From contig NZ_PVTQ01000023.1 of NCBI RefSeq assembly GCF_003003355.1, positions 1 through 43,640 of the forward strand: a stretch of DNA of 43,640 nt. The letters are read 5' to 3'. The translations under genes were made by a program, and so were the position numbers. How positions within the stretch are numbered: position 1 is the stretch's first letter; every line of letters begins with the position of its first letter. The DNA is from Donghicola tyrosinivorans. GTDB taxonomy: Bacteria > Pseudomonadota > Alphaproteobacteria > Rhodobacterales > Rhodobacteraceae. The notes beneath the pieces were generated by a model, which searched no databases, had not been told where the DNA came from, and saw only the letters and a list, made by a program, of their open reading frames with translations. This document shows positions 23,922 through 31,805 of this stretch, in pieces.

Positions 23922-24803
23922 ATGCCCCTGATTGGCTATGCGCGCGTCTCCACCGAGGATCAGACCCCCCTGCCCCAGTCTGAGGCACTGCAGTCTGCGG
24001 GATGCGCCGAGATCTTTGAAGAGCACGCCTCGGGCGGCAATCGCGCGCGGCCCGTGCTTGCACGTGTGCTGGAGCGGATTGGCAAGGGCGACACGTTGGT
24101 CGTCGTGCGGATCGACCGGCTTGCGCGGTCTTTGTCGCACCTACTTGAGGTGATCGAAAGACTGGAGGGCAAGGGGGCGTTCTTCCGCTCGCTCCAGGAC
24201 CCGATCGACACTGCCTCGCCCCAGGGCAAGTTCACGTTGCAGGTTCTGGGCGCTGCGGCTGAGTTCGAACGCGCCCTGATCCGCGAGCGTACCAAAGCCG
24301 GACTTGCCTCGGCACGCTCAAAGGGCCGCGTCGGCGGCAACCCAGGTCTTCGCGCCAAGGACCCTGAAACGCTGCGCAAGGTGCGGCTGGCGCGACAGGA
24401 CGGCTACATGGAGCGCTTGAACGAAACTGCGCAGGATTGGGTGCCCCATGTGCGCCGTTTGCGCCCCGATATGGCTTGGGAAGACGTCCTGCGGATCATC
24501 AATGGCCCCCTGCCCCATGATCGGCGCTGGACGCAAAGCCGCCTGCTCCGCGCCGTGAAGGCATACGTGGCGGACGGATTCCTGCCTGCTGAAGTGCTTG
24601 GACGCGCTGGACGTCGCGAAACCGACGATCGCCTGCCTGCGATTGTCGCCGCAATCAAAGGTGCTGACCCGGAGATCACCTTGCAGGCAATCTGCGACCG
24701 ACTCGAATCCATGCGTGAGCGCACCCCTCGCGGTCGAACCAGCTGGCAGCCTTCCTCAGTCAGAATGCTGCTGGAGCGTGCAGAGCGCCTCGGCCTTTTG
24801 TAG
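23922..24803 (+). CDS. Serine recombinase (resolvase/invertase family)
   Basis: A 293-residue recombinase. The catalytic N-terminal domain (1-140) carries IGYARVSTEDQT with the nucleophilic Ser, RIDRLARSLSHLLEVIE and AAEFERALIRERTKAGLASA, all family hallmarks. The C-terminal half is longer than in Tn3 resolvases and holds helical DNA-binding segments ending SSVRMLLERAERLGLL. On a repABC plasmid it most likely resolves multimers or mediates site-specific integration. The sequence upstream is AT-rich with short inverted repeats. It lies directly before the replication operon, about 370 bp from repA. Confidence 0.9.
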   Translation: MPLIGYARVSTEDQTPLPQSEALQSAGCAEIFEEHASGGNRARPVLARVLERIGKGDTLVVVRIDRLARSLSHLLEVIERLEGKGAFFRSLQDPIDTASPQGKFTLQVLGAAAEFERALIRERTKAGLASARSKGRVGGNPGLRAKDPETLRKVRLARQDGYMERLNETAQDWVPHVRRLRPDMAWEDVLRIINGPLPHDRRWTQSRLLRAVKAYVADGFLPAEVLGRAGRRETDDRLPAIVAAIKGADPEITLQAICDRLESMRERTPRGRTSWQPSSVRMLLERAERLGLL

Positions 24804-25169
24804 GCGCTAATGGTCGGCAAACCACCCTGTTCGCTCGGCCCAAATCTTCCAGAATCATCGCCTCAATTGGACGAAAACCACGTAAATATCCAACAATGCC
24901 TTGGGGTTAGTTCGCGCGAGCAGAAAATATCTCGAAGGGTGTCGGCTTCGCCAGACACGGTCTTTATCGTTGGTAATCAATGCGTTATCTAGCGTAAGCC
25001 CCGCGCGACCAAATTGGTGCCGTGGATAACTTTTCCACTACATCTAGATTATTCTTGCCGGACTCAGATGTTCGTGGCATCTCCATTCTGACGGCAAAAC
25101 GCGTCAGACGTGGCTTCGACCGTCAGAACGACAAAGAGCCTTAGCAAAGGCCATGAGAGGCGGCAGAAC
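24804..25169 (+). promoter_or_regulatory. repABC upstream control region
   Basis: About 366 bp without a gene. CGTGGATAA (25021-25029) is a one-mismatch DnaA box on the minus strand. Three copies of a hexamer lie just before repA: CTGACG (25088-25093), and CGTCAG at 25102-25107 and 25121-25126; the first two form an inverted repeat with an 8-bp spacer. They could be RepA binding sites for autoregulation. I could not place the promoter with confidence. Confidence 0.4.
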
Positions 25170-26369
25170 ATGGATGATCGAAATACGGGCTACGCGCAAG
25201 GCATAGGCTCTTCCGACATCGGAGCATTTGCAGACAGTCTTGCTGAGTCGCTTGACCGGCAGATGAAAGTTGCGTTCGAGCCAGAAGAACGCAAGTCCTT
25301 GCGCCGCTTCAGCTCAACCGAGGTCGCCGAGTTGCTGCGCGTTAGTACGTCGAACCTGCGCAACCGCCACAAAGATGGCAGCTTCCCAGAAGTTCACACT
25401 GACGGTCGCGGTCATAGGTTCTACACGGCCGAAGAAGTTGACGACCTCCGCAACATTTTGGCGCGGACAGGCAAAAATGCTGACGCGTACAGACCTGGCC
25501 GCCGAGACGGTGACCGTCTTCAGGTCATTTCGGTCGTGAATTTCAAAGGCGGCAGCTCGAAGACAACAGCGACGATCCATTTGGCACACAGGTATGCCCT
25601 GCGTGGCTACCGCGTGCTTGTGCTGGACCTCGACCCGCAGGCCAGTTTGACGACATTTTTCGGCTTCCGGCCTGAGCTCGAATTCGCCGAAGGCGGCACA
25701 ATCTACGACGCATTGAGATACGATGATCAGGTTCCGCTCTCGGAGGTCATCCAGAAAACATACTTCCACAAGCTCGACATGGTCCCGGCTGGCTTGATGT
25801 TGTCCGAGTACGAAACCGAGACAGCGAATGCCCTTGCGCGCAGGGTTCAGCCGATTTTTGCAGAGCGTCTTGCTCTGGCGCTAGAGGAAGTCGACTCAGA
25901 CTATGACATCGTGCTGATCGATTGCCCTCCGCAGTTGGGCTTCCTGACATTGACAGCATTGGCAGCGTCCACGGGCTTACTTGTGACGGTCGTCCCCGGC
26001 ATGCTCGACATCGCTTCGATGAGCCAGTTCCTCAAACTCGCTTCGGAAACGGTCAAAGCCGTCGAAGAGGCGATTGGACGACATGTCACTTGGGACTTCG
26101 TAAAGTTCCTGATCACACGCTACGAGCCGTCGGACGGACCACAAACGCAAATGGCCGGGTACCTACGTTCAATCCTTGCGGGCCAAGTCATGACTGAACC
26201 GATGCTGAAGTCGACAGCCATTTCTGACGCCGGCATGACTCAGCAAACCATCTATGAGGTAGACCCGAGCCAGCTCATTCGGAAGACCATTGATCGGGCT
26301 TTGACCAGCGTGAACAGCGTTGCCGATGAGCTGGAGCAGACAATCCAAATGGCATGGGGGCGTCGCTGA
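25170..26369 (+). CDS. repA: Plasmid partition ATPase RepA
   Basis: A 399-residue ParA-type ATPase. A MerR-like helix-turn-helix near residues 50-110 (FSSTEVAELLRVSTSNLRNR) precedes the deviant Walker A FKGGSSKTTATIHLA, the A' motif VLDLDPQASLTTFFG and Walker B IVLIDCPPQLGFLTL. RepA with RepB segregates the plasmid and represses the operon. The ATG at 25170 with GAGAGG upstream gives the usual family length; an in-frame GTG at 25110 would add 20 residues overlapping the CGTCAG repeats. The stop overlaps repB (TGATG). Confidence 0.95.
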   Translation: MDDRNTGYAQGIGSSDIGAFADSLAESLDRQMKVAFEPEERKSLRRFSSTEVAELLRVSTSNLRNRHKDGSFPEVHTDGRGHRFYTAEEVDDLRNILARTGKNADAYRPGRRDGDRLQVISVVNFKGGSSKTTATIHLAHRYALRGYRVLVLDLDPQASLTTFFGFRPELEFAEGGTIYDALRYDDQVPLSEVIQKTYFHKLDMVPAGLMLSEYETETANALARRVQPIFAERLALALEEVDSDYDIVLIDCPPQLGFLTLTALAASTGLLVTVVPGMLDIASMSQFLKLASETVKAVEEAIGRHVTWDFVKFLITRYEPSDGPQTQMAGYLRSILAGQVMTEPMLKSTAISDAGMTQQTIYEVDPSQLIRKTIDRALTSVNSVADELEQTIQMAWGRR

Positions 26370-27337
26370 TGGCTCGAAATATCTTCAACCAGCCACCGAA
26401 AGACGAGAAAGCGTCGGCAGCCCCCTCCCCTGCCCCGGTCAAATCCTCGAAGCTACCTGGCTCGGTCGGCGGATTGCGGGACTCTCTCCGGGAAATCACC
26501 GCCAACTCAATCCGAGATATCGAACCCGACCGGATCGATATGGATGGCCTCCGGGATCGCCTGATCCTAGAAGATAGTAGCATTGAAGATCTCGCCGAAA
26601 GCATTCGCAAGCATGGTCAGCAAGTGCCGATCATGGTTCGCCCCTCTGACCAACCGGATCGATACCGCATCATCTACGGGCGTCGCAGACTTGCAGCCAT
26701 TCGAAGAGTTGGTGGAACCGTCAAAGCGATCGTTCGAACGCTCGATGATGATGCTTCTCTGATCGCGCAAGGTCAGGAAAACAACCTGCGGCTGGATCCG
26801 TCCTTCATTGAAAAATCTCTTTTTATCAAAGAGATGCAGGAGGCCGGTTACAAGCCTGGCGTCATTCAGGACGCCTTAGGCCTCACCCGACAAGGTGTGT
26901 CGAACCATCGTGTAGTCATCGAGCAGCTGCCTGACGAACTTGTCCGGCTTATCGGCCCGGCTCATGGCGTAGGTCGACGCCAATGGGGTGATCTTGCTGC
27001 ACTTTCAGAGAAGGTTCCGCTTGTCGACATTGCGCGTGAGACACTTGCCTCTCTGCCTGACACCACTCCAAGCTCGGACAAGTTTCAAGCCGTCTATGTT
27101 GCTTGCTCCAGCAAGGCGCGTGGCGCGGCCGACCAAAGCGCCCGTGGCCAAACGACCGTGGTAAAGGACAATAGTGGTAGCCCTGTCGGCACACTTTCAG
27201 TCGATGGCAAGTCGATCGCTATCAAGATCACCCGCAAGGACAACCCGGAATTCGGCCAATGGCTCGAAGAGCGCGCGGAAACCACGCTGCGACAGCTTTT
27301 TGAACAATGGCAGAATGAGAGAGGCTCGGGGAGCTGA
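26369..27337 (+). CDS. repB: Plasmid partition protein RepB (ParB-like)
   Basis: A 322-residue ParB-family DNA-binding protein. The N-terminal domain holds DLAESIRKHGQQVPIMVRP and RYRIIYGRRRLAAIRRVG (the ParB GERR-like box, here GRRR), followed by the HTH region QDALGLTRQGVSNHRVVIEQ. It binds parS centromeres and works with RepA. The start at 26369 forms TGATG with repA; an upstream in-frame ATG at 26354 is rejected because MARNIFNQP is the typical beginning. Two 16-bp palindromes in and after repC are its candidate binding sites. Confidence 0.94.
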   Translation: MARNIFNQPPKDEKASAAPSPAPVKSSKLPGSVGGLRDSLREITANSIRDIEPDRIDMDGLRDRLILEDSSIEDLAESIRKHGQQVPIMVRPSDQPDRYRIIYGRRRLAAIRRVGGTVKAIVRTLDDDASLIAQGQENNLRLDPSFIEKSLFIKEMQEAGYKPGVIQDALGLTRQGVSNHRVVIEQLPDELVRLIGPAHGVGRRQWGDLAALSEKVPLVDIARETLASLPDTTPSSDKFQAVYVACSSKARGAADQSARGQTTVVKDNSGSPVGTLSVDGKSIAIKITRKDNPEFGQWLEERAETTLRQLFEQWQNERGSGS

Positions 27338-27384
27338 TCCCCGGTCATAACCAAAAACACGAGCAGAGGAGAAAGGCGAAGACC

Positions 27385-27425
27385 AAAAAGAAAAGAGCCC
27401 CCCAAGGTTTCCCCCGGAGAGCCCT
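27385..27425 (-). terminator. Rho-independent terminator of the antisense RNA
   Basis: Ten-pair stem AGGGCTCTCC / GGGGGGCTCT on the minus strand with loop GGGGGAAACCTT and a downstream T-rich tract at 27393-27385. It lies 48 bp after the repB stop. Confidence 0.72.
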
Positions 27426-27440
27426 CATCATCTGATTAGC
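27385..27440 (-). ncRNA. Antisense RNA of repABC (incompatibility ctRNA)
   Basis: In the repB-repC gap the minus strand has a promoter (27447-27475) and, about 15-55 nt downstream, a stem of 10 pairs (27425-27416 with 27403-27394, including three G-U pairs) with a 12-nt loop followed by TTTCTTTTT. The G-U pairs become A-C mismatches on the plus strand, so the terminator is specific to the minus transcript. Position, size (about 55 nt) and orientation match the ctRNA that limits RepC synthesis in known repABC plasmids. The sequence supports it well; the ends are approximate. Confidence 0.78.
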
Positions 27441-27446
27441 ACCTGT

Positions 27447-27475
27447 GATGTAGCAATCTCCGACATACCGGTCAA
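27447..27475 (-). promoter_or_regulatory. Promoter of the repABC antisense RNA
   Basis: On the minus strand TTGACC (27475-27470), 17-bp spacer, TACATC (27452-27447). A near-consensus -35 with optimal spacing, directed away from repC, would start a transcript near 27440. Confidence 0.7.
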
Positions 27476-27547
27476 GAGTCACCGATTCGGTGGACGTCTT
27501 TTTGTTGCCTTTTCTCGCCAAAAACAGCGGGAAGAGCCGGGGAAGTT

Positions 27548-28633
27548 GTGGGCCGCAACGGTCGTCGTTCAACAAACATGGCATTCACAAAGCTTTCCGT
27601 TCAGACCTTTGGCGTCGGCAAGGGCTCCCCCGCCACGTCAGCACCTGAAACCGACATCTGGGCAGTCTTCCGCGCGCTCAGAGATACTCGCAGCCTGTTC
27701 GGTCTCCGTCCAGGACATGTTCAAACGCTCCAAGCGATGCTGAGCTTTCTCAAGCCTGGGCATGGAGACACAGTCTTCGCTTCCAACGACGAGATCTGCC
27801 GTCGAGTTGGCGGGATCGATGAACGAACCCTCCGTAGGCACATCGATCGCTTTGTTGAACTCGGTTTCATGAAGCGCCACGACAGCCCAAATCGCAAGAG
27901 ATACCGAGTGAAGTCCTCCGAGGGTCAGTCCATTAGCTATGGGTTGTCGCTGGCTCCGTTGCTCGCGCGTGCCGGCGAACTATTTGCGACAGCCCAAGCG
28001 ATGGAAAGCGCTCGTCGGGATCGCGTGTTTTTGCGAAAGCAAATCCTAACCAAACTTGCTCAGATCGACGAAGCTGACCCCGAGAATGAACTCACTCATC
28101 AGGTACGCCGAGTTCTTCGAAGGAAGCTCTCGATCGCGGAGTATCGTACTTTGCTCGGCGAACTGGAGGCTCAATGCAAACAGATGTCCACCGCGGTGGA
28201 CGCACCAGAAACAATGAAACTGCCCGCCAATGACGGGCAAACTGTCCGCCACCATTCTAAGTCTAAAAAAGAACAAAAAGATTTAGAAAGCGGGACCAAC
28301 AGCCAAACACCTCCCCTGCAAACGCTCACAACAGTTTGTGACCAGGCTACATCGTTCGCAACGAACTCTCTTAGGAACTGGCACGATGTCGAAAGCCACG
28401 CGAGAACGCTCGCTCCAATGATGGGAATCCACGAAAGCACCTTCGAAAAGGCTGCTAAGAAGATAGGCTCTCAAAAAGCATCATGCGCCATCTTCATAAT
28501 TCTCCAGATGAGCAATCGCATCCGAGACTTTGGAGCGTATTTCCACAGCATCACGCTCGGTCGCAGAGAAACTGACTTCAACCCATCACTGTTGTTGGAG
28601 AGGCTTTCTCGTTCTGGGACAGCAACTGCGTGA
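27548..28633 (+). CDS. repC: Plasmid replication initiator RepC
   Basis: A 361-residue initiator of repABC plasmids. The N-terminal half has a winged-helix domain with VFASNDEICRRVGGIDERTL and RRHIDRFVELGFMKRHDSPN followed by KRYR; the C-terminal half has FEKAAKKIGSQKASCAIFII and ILQMSNRIRDFGAYFHSIT, the classic RepC end. GTG at 27548 follows GGGGAAG closely; ATG at 27578 (MAFTKLSVQTFG) is an equally possible start. The oriV of this family lies inside repC; an AT-rich stretch at 28256-28292 and a palindrome at 28186-28201 sit in its variable middle. It is shorter than many RepC proteins (about 400), apparently through a short linker. Confidence 0.94.
   Translation: MGRNGRRSTNMAFTKLSVQTFGVGKGSPATSAPETDIWAVFRALRDTRSLFGLRPGHVQTLQAMLSFLKPGHGDTVFASNDEICRRVGGIDERTLRRHIDRFVELGFMKRHDSPNRKRYRVKSSEGQSISYGLSLAPLLARAGELFATAQAMESARRDRVFLRKQILTKLAQIDEADPENELTHQVRRVLRRKLSIAEYRTLLGELEAQCKQMSTAVDAPETMKLPANDGQTVRHHSKSKKEQKDLESGTNSQTPPLQTLTTVCDQATSFATNSLRNWHDVESHARTLAPMMGIHESTFEKAAKKIGSQKASCAIFIILQMSNRIRDFGAYFHSITLGRRETDFNPSLLLERLSRSGTATA
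28186..28201. repeat. 16-bp palindrome inside repC (parS candidate 1)
   Basis: GTCCACCGCGGTGGAC is a perfect 16-bp palindrome within the variable middle of repC. The identical 16-mer recurs at 28635-28650. repABC plasmids carry 16-bp centromere palindromes with central GC bound by RepB. Confidence 0.72.
28256..28292 (+). other. AT-rich stretch within repC (candidate origin element)
   Basis: About 37 bases rich in A, coding for a Lys-rich linker, between a 6+6 inverted repeat TGCCCG/CGGGCA (28221-28239) and the RepC C-terminal domain. In repABC plasmids the origin is located at an AT-rich stretch inside repC. Function is inferred from family knowledge. Confidence 0.5.
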
Positions 28634-28652
28634 TGTCCACCGCGGTGGACAT
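28633..28652. repeat. 20-bp palindrome after repC (parS candidate 2)
   Basis: ATGTCCACCGCGGTGGACAT is a perfect 20-bp palindrome beginning at the last base of the repC stop codon. Its 16-bp core equals the copy inside repC. A two-mismatch relative, GTCCACAGCGGTGAAC, occurs at 29943-29958 in the ParB-like gene. Confidence 0.75.
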
Positions 28653-28739
28653 GTTGAGAGGTAGAGATGGGCTGTGAAAGGGGTGACGGGAAGTGAGATC
28701 GGGAGAGTGGCTTCCGGCGCCCGTCGCGGAGAAGATCTG

Positions 28740-30221
28740 ATGGCCAAATCTGCCCAGAAAGTCACCCTGTCCCCGTCCCGGGACATAACCTTCGACAAGC
28801 TCGTGCTGAGCCAGTCCAACGTCCGGCGCATCAAGGCCGGTATCTCGGTGGAGGAACTGGCCGAAGACATCGCCCGCCGTGGGTTGCTGCAGAGCCTGAG
28901 CGTTCGGCCCGTTCTGGCGGATGATGGGACCGAGACCGGCAAGTTCGAAATCCCCGCTGGCGGCCGACGCTTCCAGGCCCTGTCTCTCCTGGTGAAGCAG
29001 AAACGCCTGGCCAAGACCACGCCCATTCCCTGCATCGTGCTGGATGCCAATTCCACCATCCTCGCCGCAGACGTCTCGCTCGCTGAGAACATGCAGCGTG
29101 CAGCCCTGCATCCGCTCGACCAGTTCCGCGCCTTCGTGGCGTTGCGGGAGAAGGGTCAAGGCGATGAAGAGATCGCAGCCGCCTTCTTCGTCACGCCGCA
29201 GGTGGTGAAACAGCGCCTGAAACTCGCCGCCGTGGCCCCTGCCCTGCTCGAACTCTACGCCGAGGACGAGATGACGCTGGAACAGCTGATGGCCTTCACG
29301 GTCAATCCGGATCATGAGCGCCAGGTTCAGGTCTGGGAGGCGATCCGGTCATCCTGGAACAAGGAGCCCTATCAGATCCGGCGGATGCTGACGGAAACCT
29401 CTGTGCGGGCTTCTGACCGTCGTGCCGTCTTTGTTGGCGTCGAGGCCTATGAGGCTGCTGGTGGCACCTTGTTGCATGACCTCTTCCAAGGCGATGACGG
29501 CGGCTGGCTGGAAGACCCTGCCCTGTTGGATCGTCTCGTCAGCGAGAAGCTTCAGGCCGAAGCCGAAGCGATCGCGACCGAAGGTTGGAAATGGATCGAG
29601 GTCTCGCTCGACCTGCCCTATGGCTACAGCCACGGTTTGCGGCGGCTGAGCGGAGACCCGGCGCCGATGACGGATGACGAAGGCGCGGCCCATGCCAAGC
29701 TGCTTGCCGAGTACCGGGCGCTCGAGGAGGAATACGAGGGCCAGGATGAATTCCCTGAAGAGATCGACGCGCGTCTTGGCGACTTGGAAGTCGCGATGGA
29801 GAAGCTCGAGGCTCGGCCGCTGATCTTCGTCGCGGAGGACATCGCGCGGGCAGGGGCTTTCGTCACGCTTGATCGCGATGGCGAGCTTGCAGTTTATCGG
29901 GGCTTTGTCCGGCCCGAGGATGAACCTCGGCAAGATGCCGACGTCCACAGCGGTGAACAGGCGGCAGACGGGCAGGGCGTTGAGCTTTCAACGGGGAGCA
30001 AAGTGGATGGTATCGGCCATGGCACGGTGATCACCTCTGCTGTTCAAGTGCTTGGCGCGAACATGCCCGACGACGAGGACGATGGTGCGTTTAAACCGTT
30101 GCCCGAGCGTCTGATCATGGAGTTGACGGCGCATCGGACATTGGCACTGCGCGAAGCTGTCGGGCGCTCCCCCGACGTCGCGTTGACGCTGCTGCTCCTG
30201 AAGCTCGTGGGGGCACCGTAA
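28740..30221 (+). CDS. ParB/Spo0J-family plasmid protein, 3' end cut by an IS6 element
   Basis: About 493 residues. The ParB nuclease-like domain (about 15-130) has SQSNVRRIKAGISVEELAED and FEIPAGGRRFQALSLL (GGRRFxA box) and AENMQRAALHPLDQF; an HTH region EEIAAAFFVTPQVVKQRLKL follows, then a long acidic middle. In related plasmid proteins of 650-700 residues a further C-terminal domain follows; here the frame runs into the IS6 terminal repeat at 30212 and stops at 30221. The missing end was not found elsewhere in the window. ATG at 28740 with GGAGAAG upstream is preferred to 28674. It may still bind DNA, but is best viewed as truncated. Confidence 0.8.
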   Translation: MAKSAQKVTLSPSRDITFDKLVLSQSNVRRIKAGISVEELAEDIARRGLLQSLSVRPVLADDGTETGKFEIPAGGRRFQALSLLVKQKRLAKTTPIPCIVLDANSTILAADVSLAENMQRAALHPLDQFRAFVALREKGQGDEEIAAAFFVTPQVVKQRLKLAAVAPALLELYAEDEMTLEQLMAFTVNPDHERQVQVWEAIRSSWNKEPYQIRRMLTETSVRASDRRAVFVGVEAYEAAGGTLLHDLFQGDDGGWLEDPALLDRLVSEKLQAEAEAIATEGWKWIEVSLDLPYGYSHGLRRLSGDPAPMTDDEGAAHAKLLAEYRALEEEYEGQDEFPEEIDARLGDLEVAMEKLEARPLIFVAEDIARAGAFVTLDRDGELAVYRGFVRPEDEPRQDADVHSGEQAADGQGVELSTGSKVDGIGHGTVITSAVQVLGANMPDDEDDGAFKPLPERLIMELTAHRTLALREAVGRSPDVALTLLLLKLVGAP

Positions 30222-31019
30222 AGTTAATGCGATTGCCCGTGTAAAATGTGACATAGCGGTATGACCGACGCTCGCCTCTATCGCCGCCACCGTTTCCCGC
30301 CCGACGTGATTGCCCATGCTGTCTGGCTGTATTTCCGTTTCCCCCTGAGCCTGCGGATGGTTGAAGACCTTCTGGCCGAGCGCGGTATTATCGTGTCGCA
30401 CCAGACGGTGCGGGCATGGGCCGAAAAATTCGGGCGGGAATTCGCGAAGACAATCCGTCGCCGTTCGGCTGGCAAACTCGGCGACAAGTGGCATCTGGAA
30501 GAAGTTGTCATCTCAATCGGGGGCCGCAAGCACTGGCTTTGGCGGGCCGTCGATCAGGAGGGCTTCGTGCTGGATGTGCTGGTTCAAGCCCGCCGCGACC
30601 GGCGGGCTGCCCTGCGCCTGATGCGCAGGCTCTTGACACGACAGGGCCATCCGCCACGGGTTCTGGTCACTGACAAACTTCGCTCATACCCGGCGGCGAA
30701 GCGCCAGATCATGCCGGGGGTCGAGCATCGCTCACACAAGGGTTTGAATAACCGGGCTGAAAACTCACACCAATCGACCCGAAGGCGCGAGCGCGTTATG
30801 AAACGCTTCAAATCCGCCCGGCAATTACAGCGCTTCGCTTCCATCCATGACCCAATTGCCAACTTGTTTCACCTGCCTCGCCACAAAATGACATCCGCAG
30901 ATTTTCGCGAACTTCGTGCCGCCGCCATGGAGGCGTGGCGCGACATCGCTCGACTCGAAGCCGCATGAACACCGCAGCCGGTCCAGTTTTTGTGCTTGGC
31001 CGGTTAAATTTACGGTGCC
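30212..31019 (+). mobile_element. IS6-family insertion sequence 1
   Basis: An 808-bp element bounded by inverted ends GGCACCGTAAA (30212-30222) and TTTACGGTGCC (31009-31019), containing one transposase gene. Flanking octamers differ (ctcgtggg left, gcactccc right), so there is no target duplication, which points to a later deletion or to recombination at the element rather than a simple insertion. Confidence 0.88.
30261..30968 (+). CDS. IS6-family transposase
   Basis: A 235-residue DDE transposase. Motifs in order: FPPDVIAHAVWLYFRFPLSL and VEDLLAERGIIVSHQTVRAW (HTH), KWHLEEVVISIGGRKHWLWR with the first acidic residue of the catalytic triad (here Glu-Glu rather than the usual Asp-Glu), VLVTDKLRSYPAAKRQI (second Asp) and HKGLNNRAENSHQSTRRRER (Glu, the N-x7-R/K end). 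The substitution DEV to EEV in the first motif may affect activity. It fills the element almost completely. It shares family but not close identity with the transposase at 38466. Confidence 0.92.
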   Translation: MTDARLYRRHRFPPDVIAHAVWLYFRFPLSLRMVEDLLAERGIIVSHQTVRAWAEKFGREFAKTIRRRSAGKLGDKWHLEEVVISIGGRKHWLWRAVDQEGFVLDVLVQARRDRRAALRLMRRLLTRQGHPPRVLVTDKLRSYPAAKRQIMPGVEHRSHKGLNNRAENSHQSTRRRERVMKRFKSARQLQRFASIHDPIANLFHLPRHKMTSADFRELRAAAMEAWRDIARLEAA

Positions 31020-31127
31020 GCACTCCCTGCTAAAGTTTGCGACAGAACCGGTTCACCAAGGTGTCGACCGAGCGCAAGCTGAAGGAAGGTTGCCAACTTG
31101 CCTTTCCAGTGCGCATGCTATACGTCA

Positions 31128-31156
31128 TTGACACATACACCTCGAAAACCTATATG
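31128..31156 (+). promoter_or_regulatory. Promoter of the RelE/HigB-HigA operon
   Basis: TTGACA (31128-31133), 17-bp spacer, TATATG (31151-31156). Transcription would begin near 31163, only about three bases before the toxin ATG at 31166, so the message would be leaderless or nearly so. Confidence 0.7.
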
Positions 31157-31165
31157 GAACTGACG

Positions 31166-31507
31166 ATGACACGATTGCAAACAGTGGTCGAACTGCCCGA
31201 ATTTCAGAGGCGCGCCAAGGCAATGATGTCGGACCAGGAGCGCGAGGCTGCGATCAGCTTCATTGCCGCCAATCCGGAAGCGGGCATCTCTCTTGGTGGC
31301 GGATTGCGAAAGGTCCGTATCCCGAGAGAGGGGGGCGGAAAAAGCGGCGGCTTCAGGACGGTGTATGTCTTTGGCGGGACCCATATGCCGATTTTCCTGA
31401 TTACGGTCTTTGCCAAGAATGAGAAAGCCAACCTGTCAAAGGCCGAACAGGCCGCGGCAGTAGAGATGAGCAAGGCGCTTGTCGCTAAATATGGAGACGC
31501 AACATGA
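31166..31507 (+). CDS. RelE/HigB-type mRNA interferase toxin
   Basis: A 113-residue toxin. It begins MTRLQTVVELPEFQRRAKAM and carries GISLGGGLRKVRIPREGGGK and GGFRTVYVFGGTHMPIFLIT followed by VFAKNEKANLSKAEQ, the RelE-fold order of the HigB2 group (core Arg/Lys on the central sheet, KNEKxNLS motif). It should cleave ribosome-bound mRNA. ATGs at 31037 and 31154 are rejected since a consensus promoter overlaps them. The stop overlaps the antitoxin start by 4 bp. Toxin-first order is typical for hig-type loci. Confidence 0.88.
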   Translation: MTRLQTVVELPEFQRRAKAMMSDQEREAAISFIAANPEAGISLGGGLRKVRIPREGGGKSGGFRTVYVFGGTHMPIFLITVFAKNEKANLSKAEQAAAVEMSKALVAKYGDAT

Positions 31508-31797
31508 GTGCATTCGAATCCATCACCAAGGGGCTGGAAGAAGCGCTGGCCTTCACAGATGGCGACTTGGCCAGCGTGAAGGTCCATGAAGTTTCCGTTG
31601 CTGAGGTCGATGTCGCCGAAGTTCGGCAACGGACAGGCCTGTCCCAAGCGGAGTTCGCCAAGAGCATTGGCGTCGCGAAAGGCACGCTGCTGAACTGGGA
31701 ACACGGGCGTCGACACCCGACAGGCCCGGCACAGGTTCTGCTGGCACTGATCGCAAAGAAGCCTTCTGTCGTACAGGATCTATTACGCGGCACGTGA
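31504..31797 (+). CDS. HigA/XRE-type antitoxin
   Basis: A 97-residue protein with a C-terminal HTH: VRQRTGLSQAEFAKSIGVAK and GTLLNWEHGRRHPTGPAQVL, the XRE/NadS-like pattern. The N-terminal segment should wrap the toxin. It is coupled to the toxin gene (ATGA) and together they likely stabilise the region between the two IS6 elements. It converges on the broken DUF2493 gene with 8 bp between stops. Confidence 0.88.
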   Translation: MSAFESITKGLEEALAFTDGDLASVKVHEVSVAEVDVAEVRQRTGLSQAEFAKSIGVAKGTLLNWEHGRRHPTGPAQVLLALIAKKPSVVQDLLRGT

Positions 31798-31805
31798 ACC
31801 GGGGC

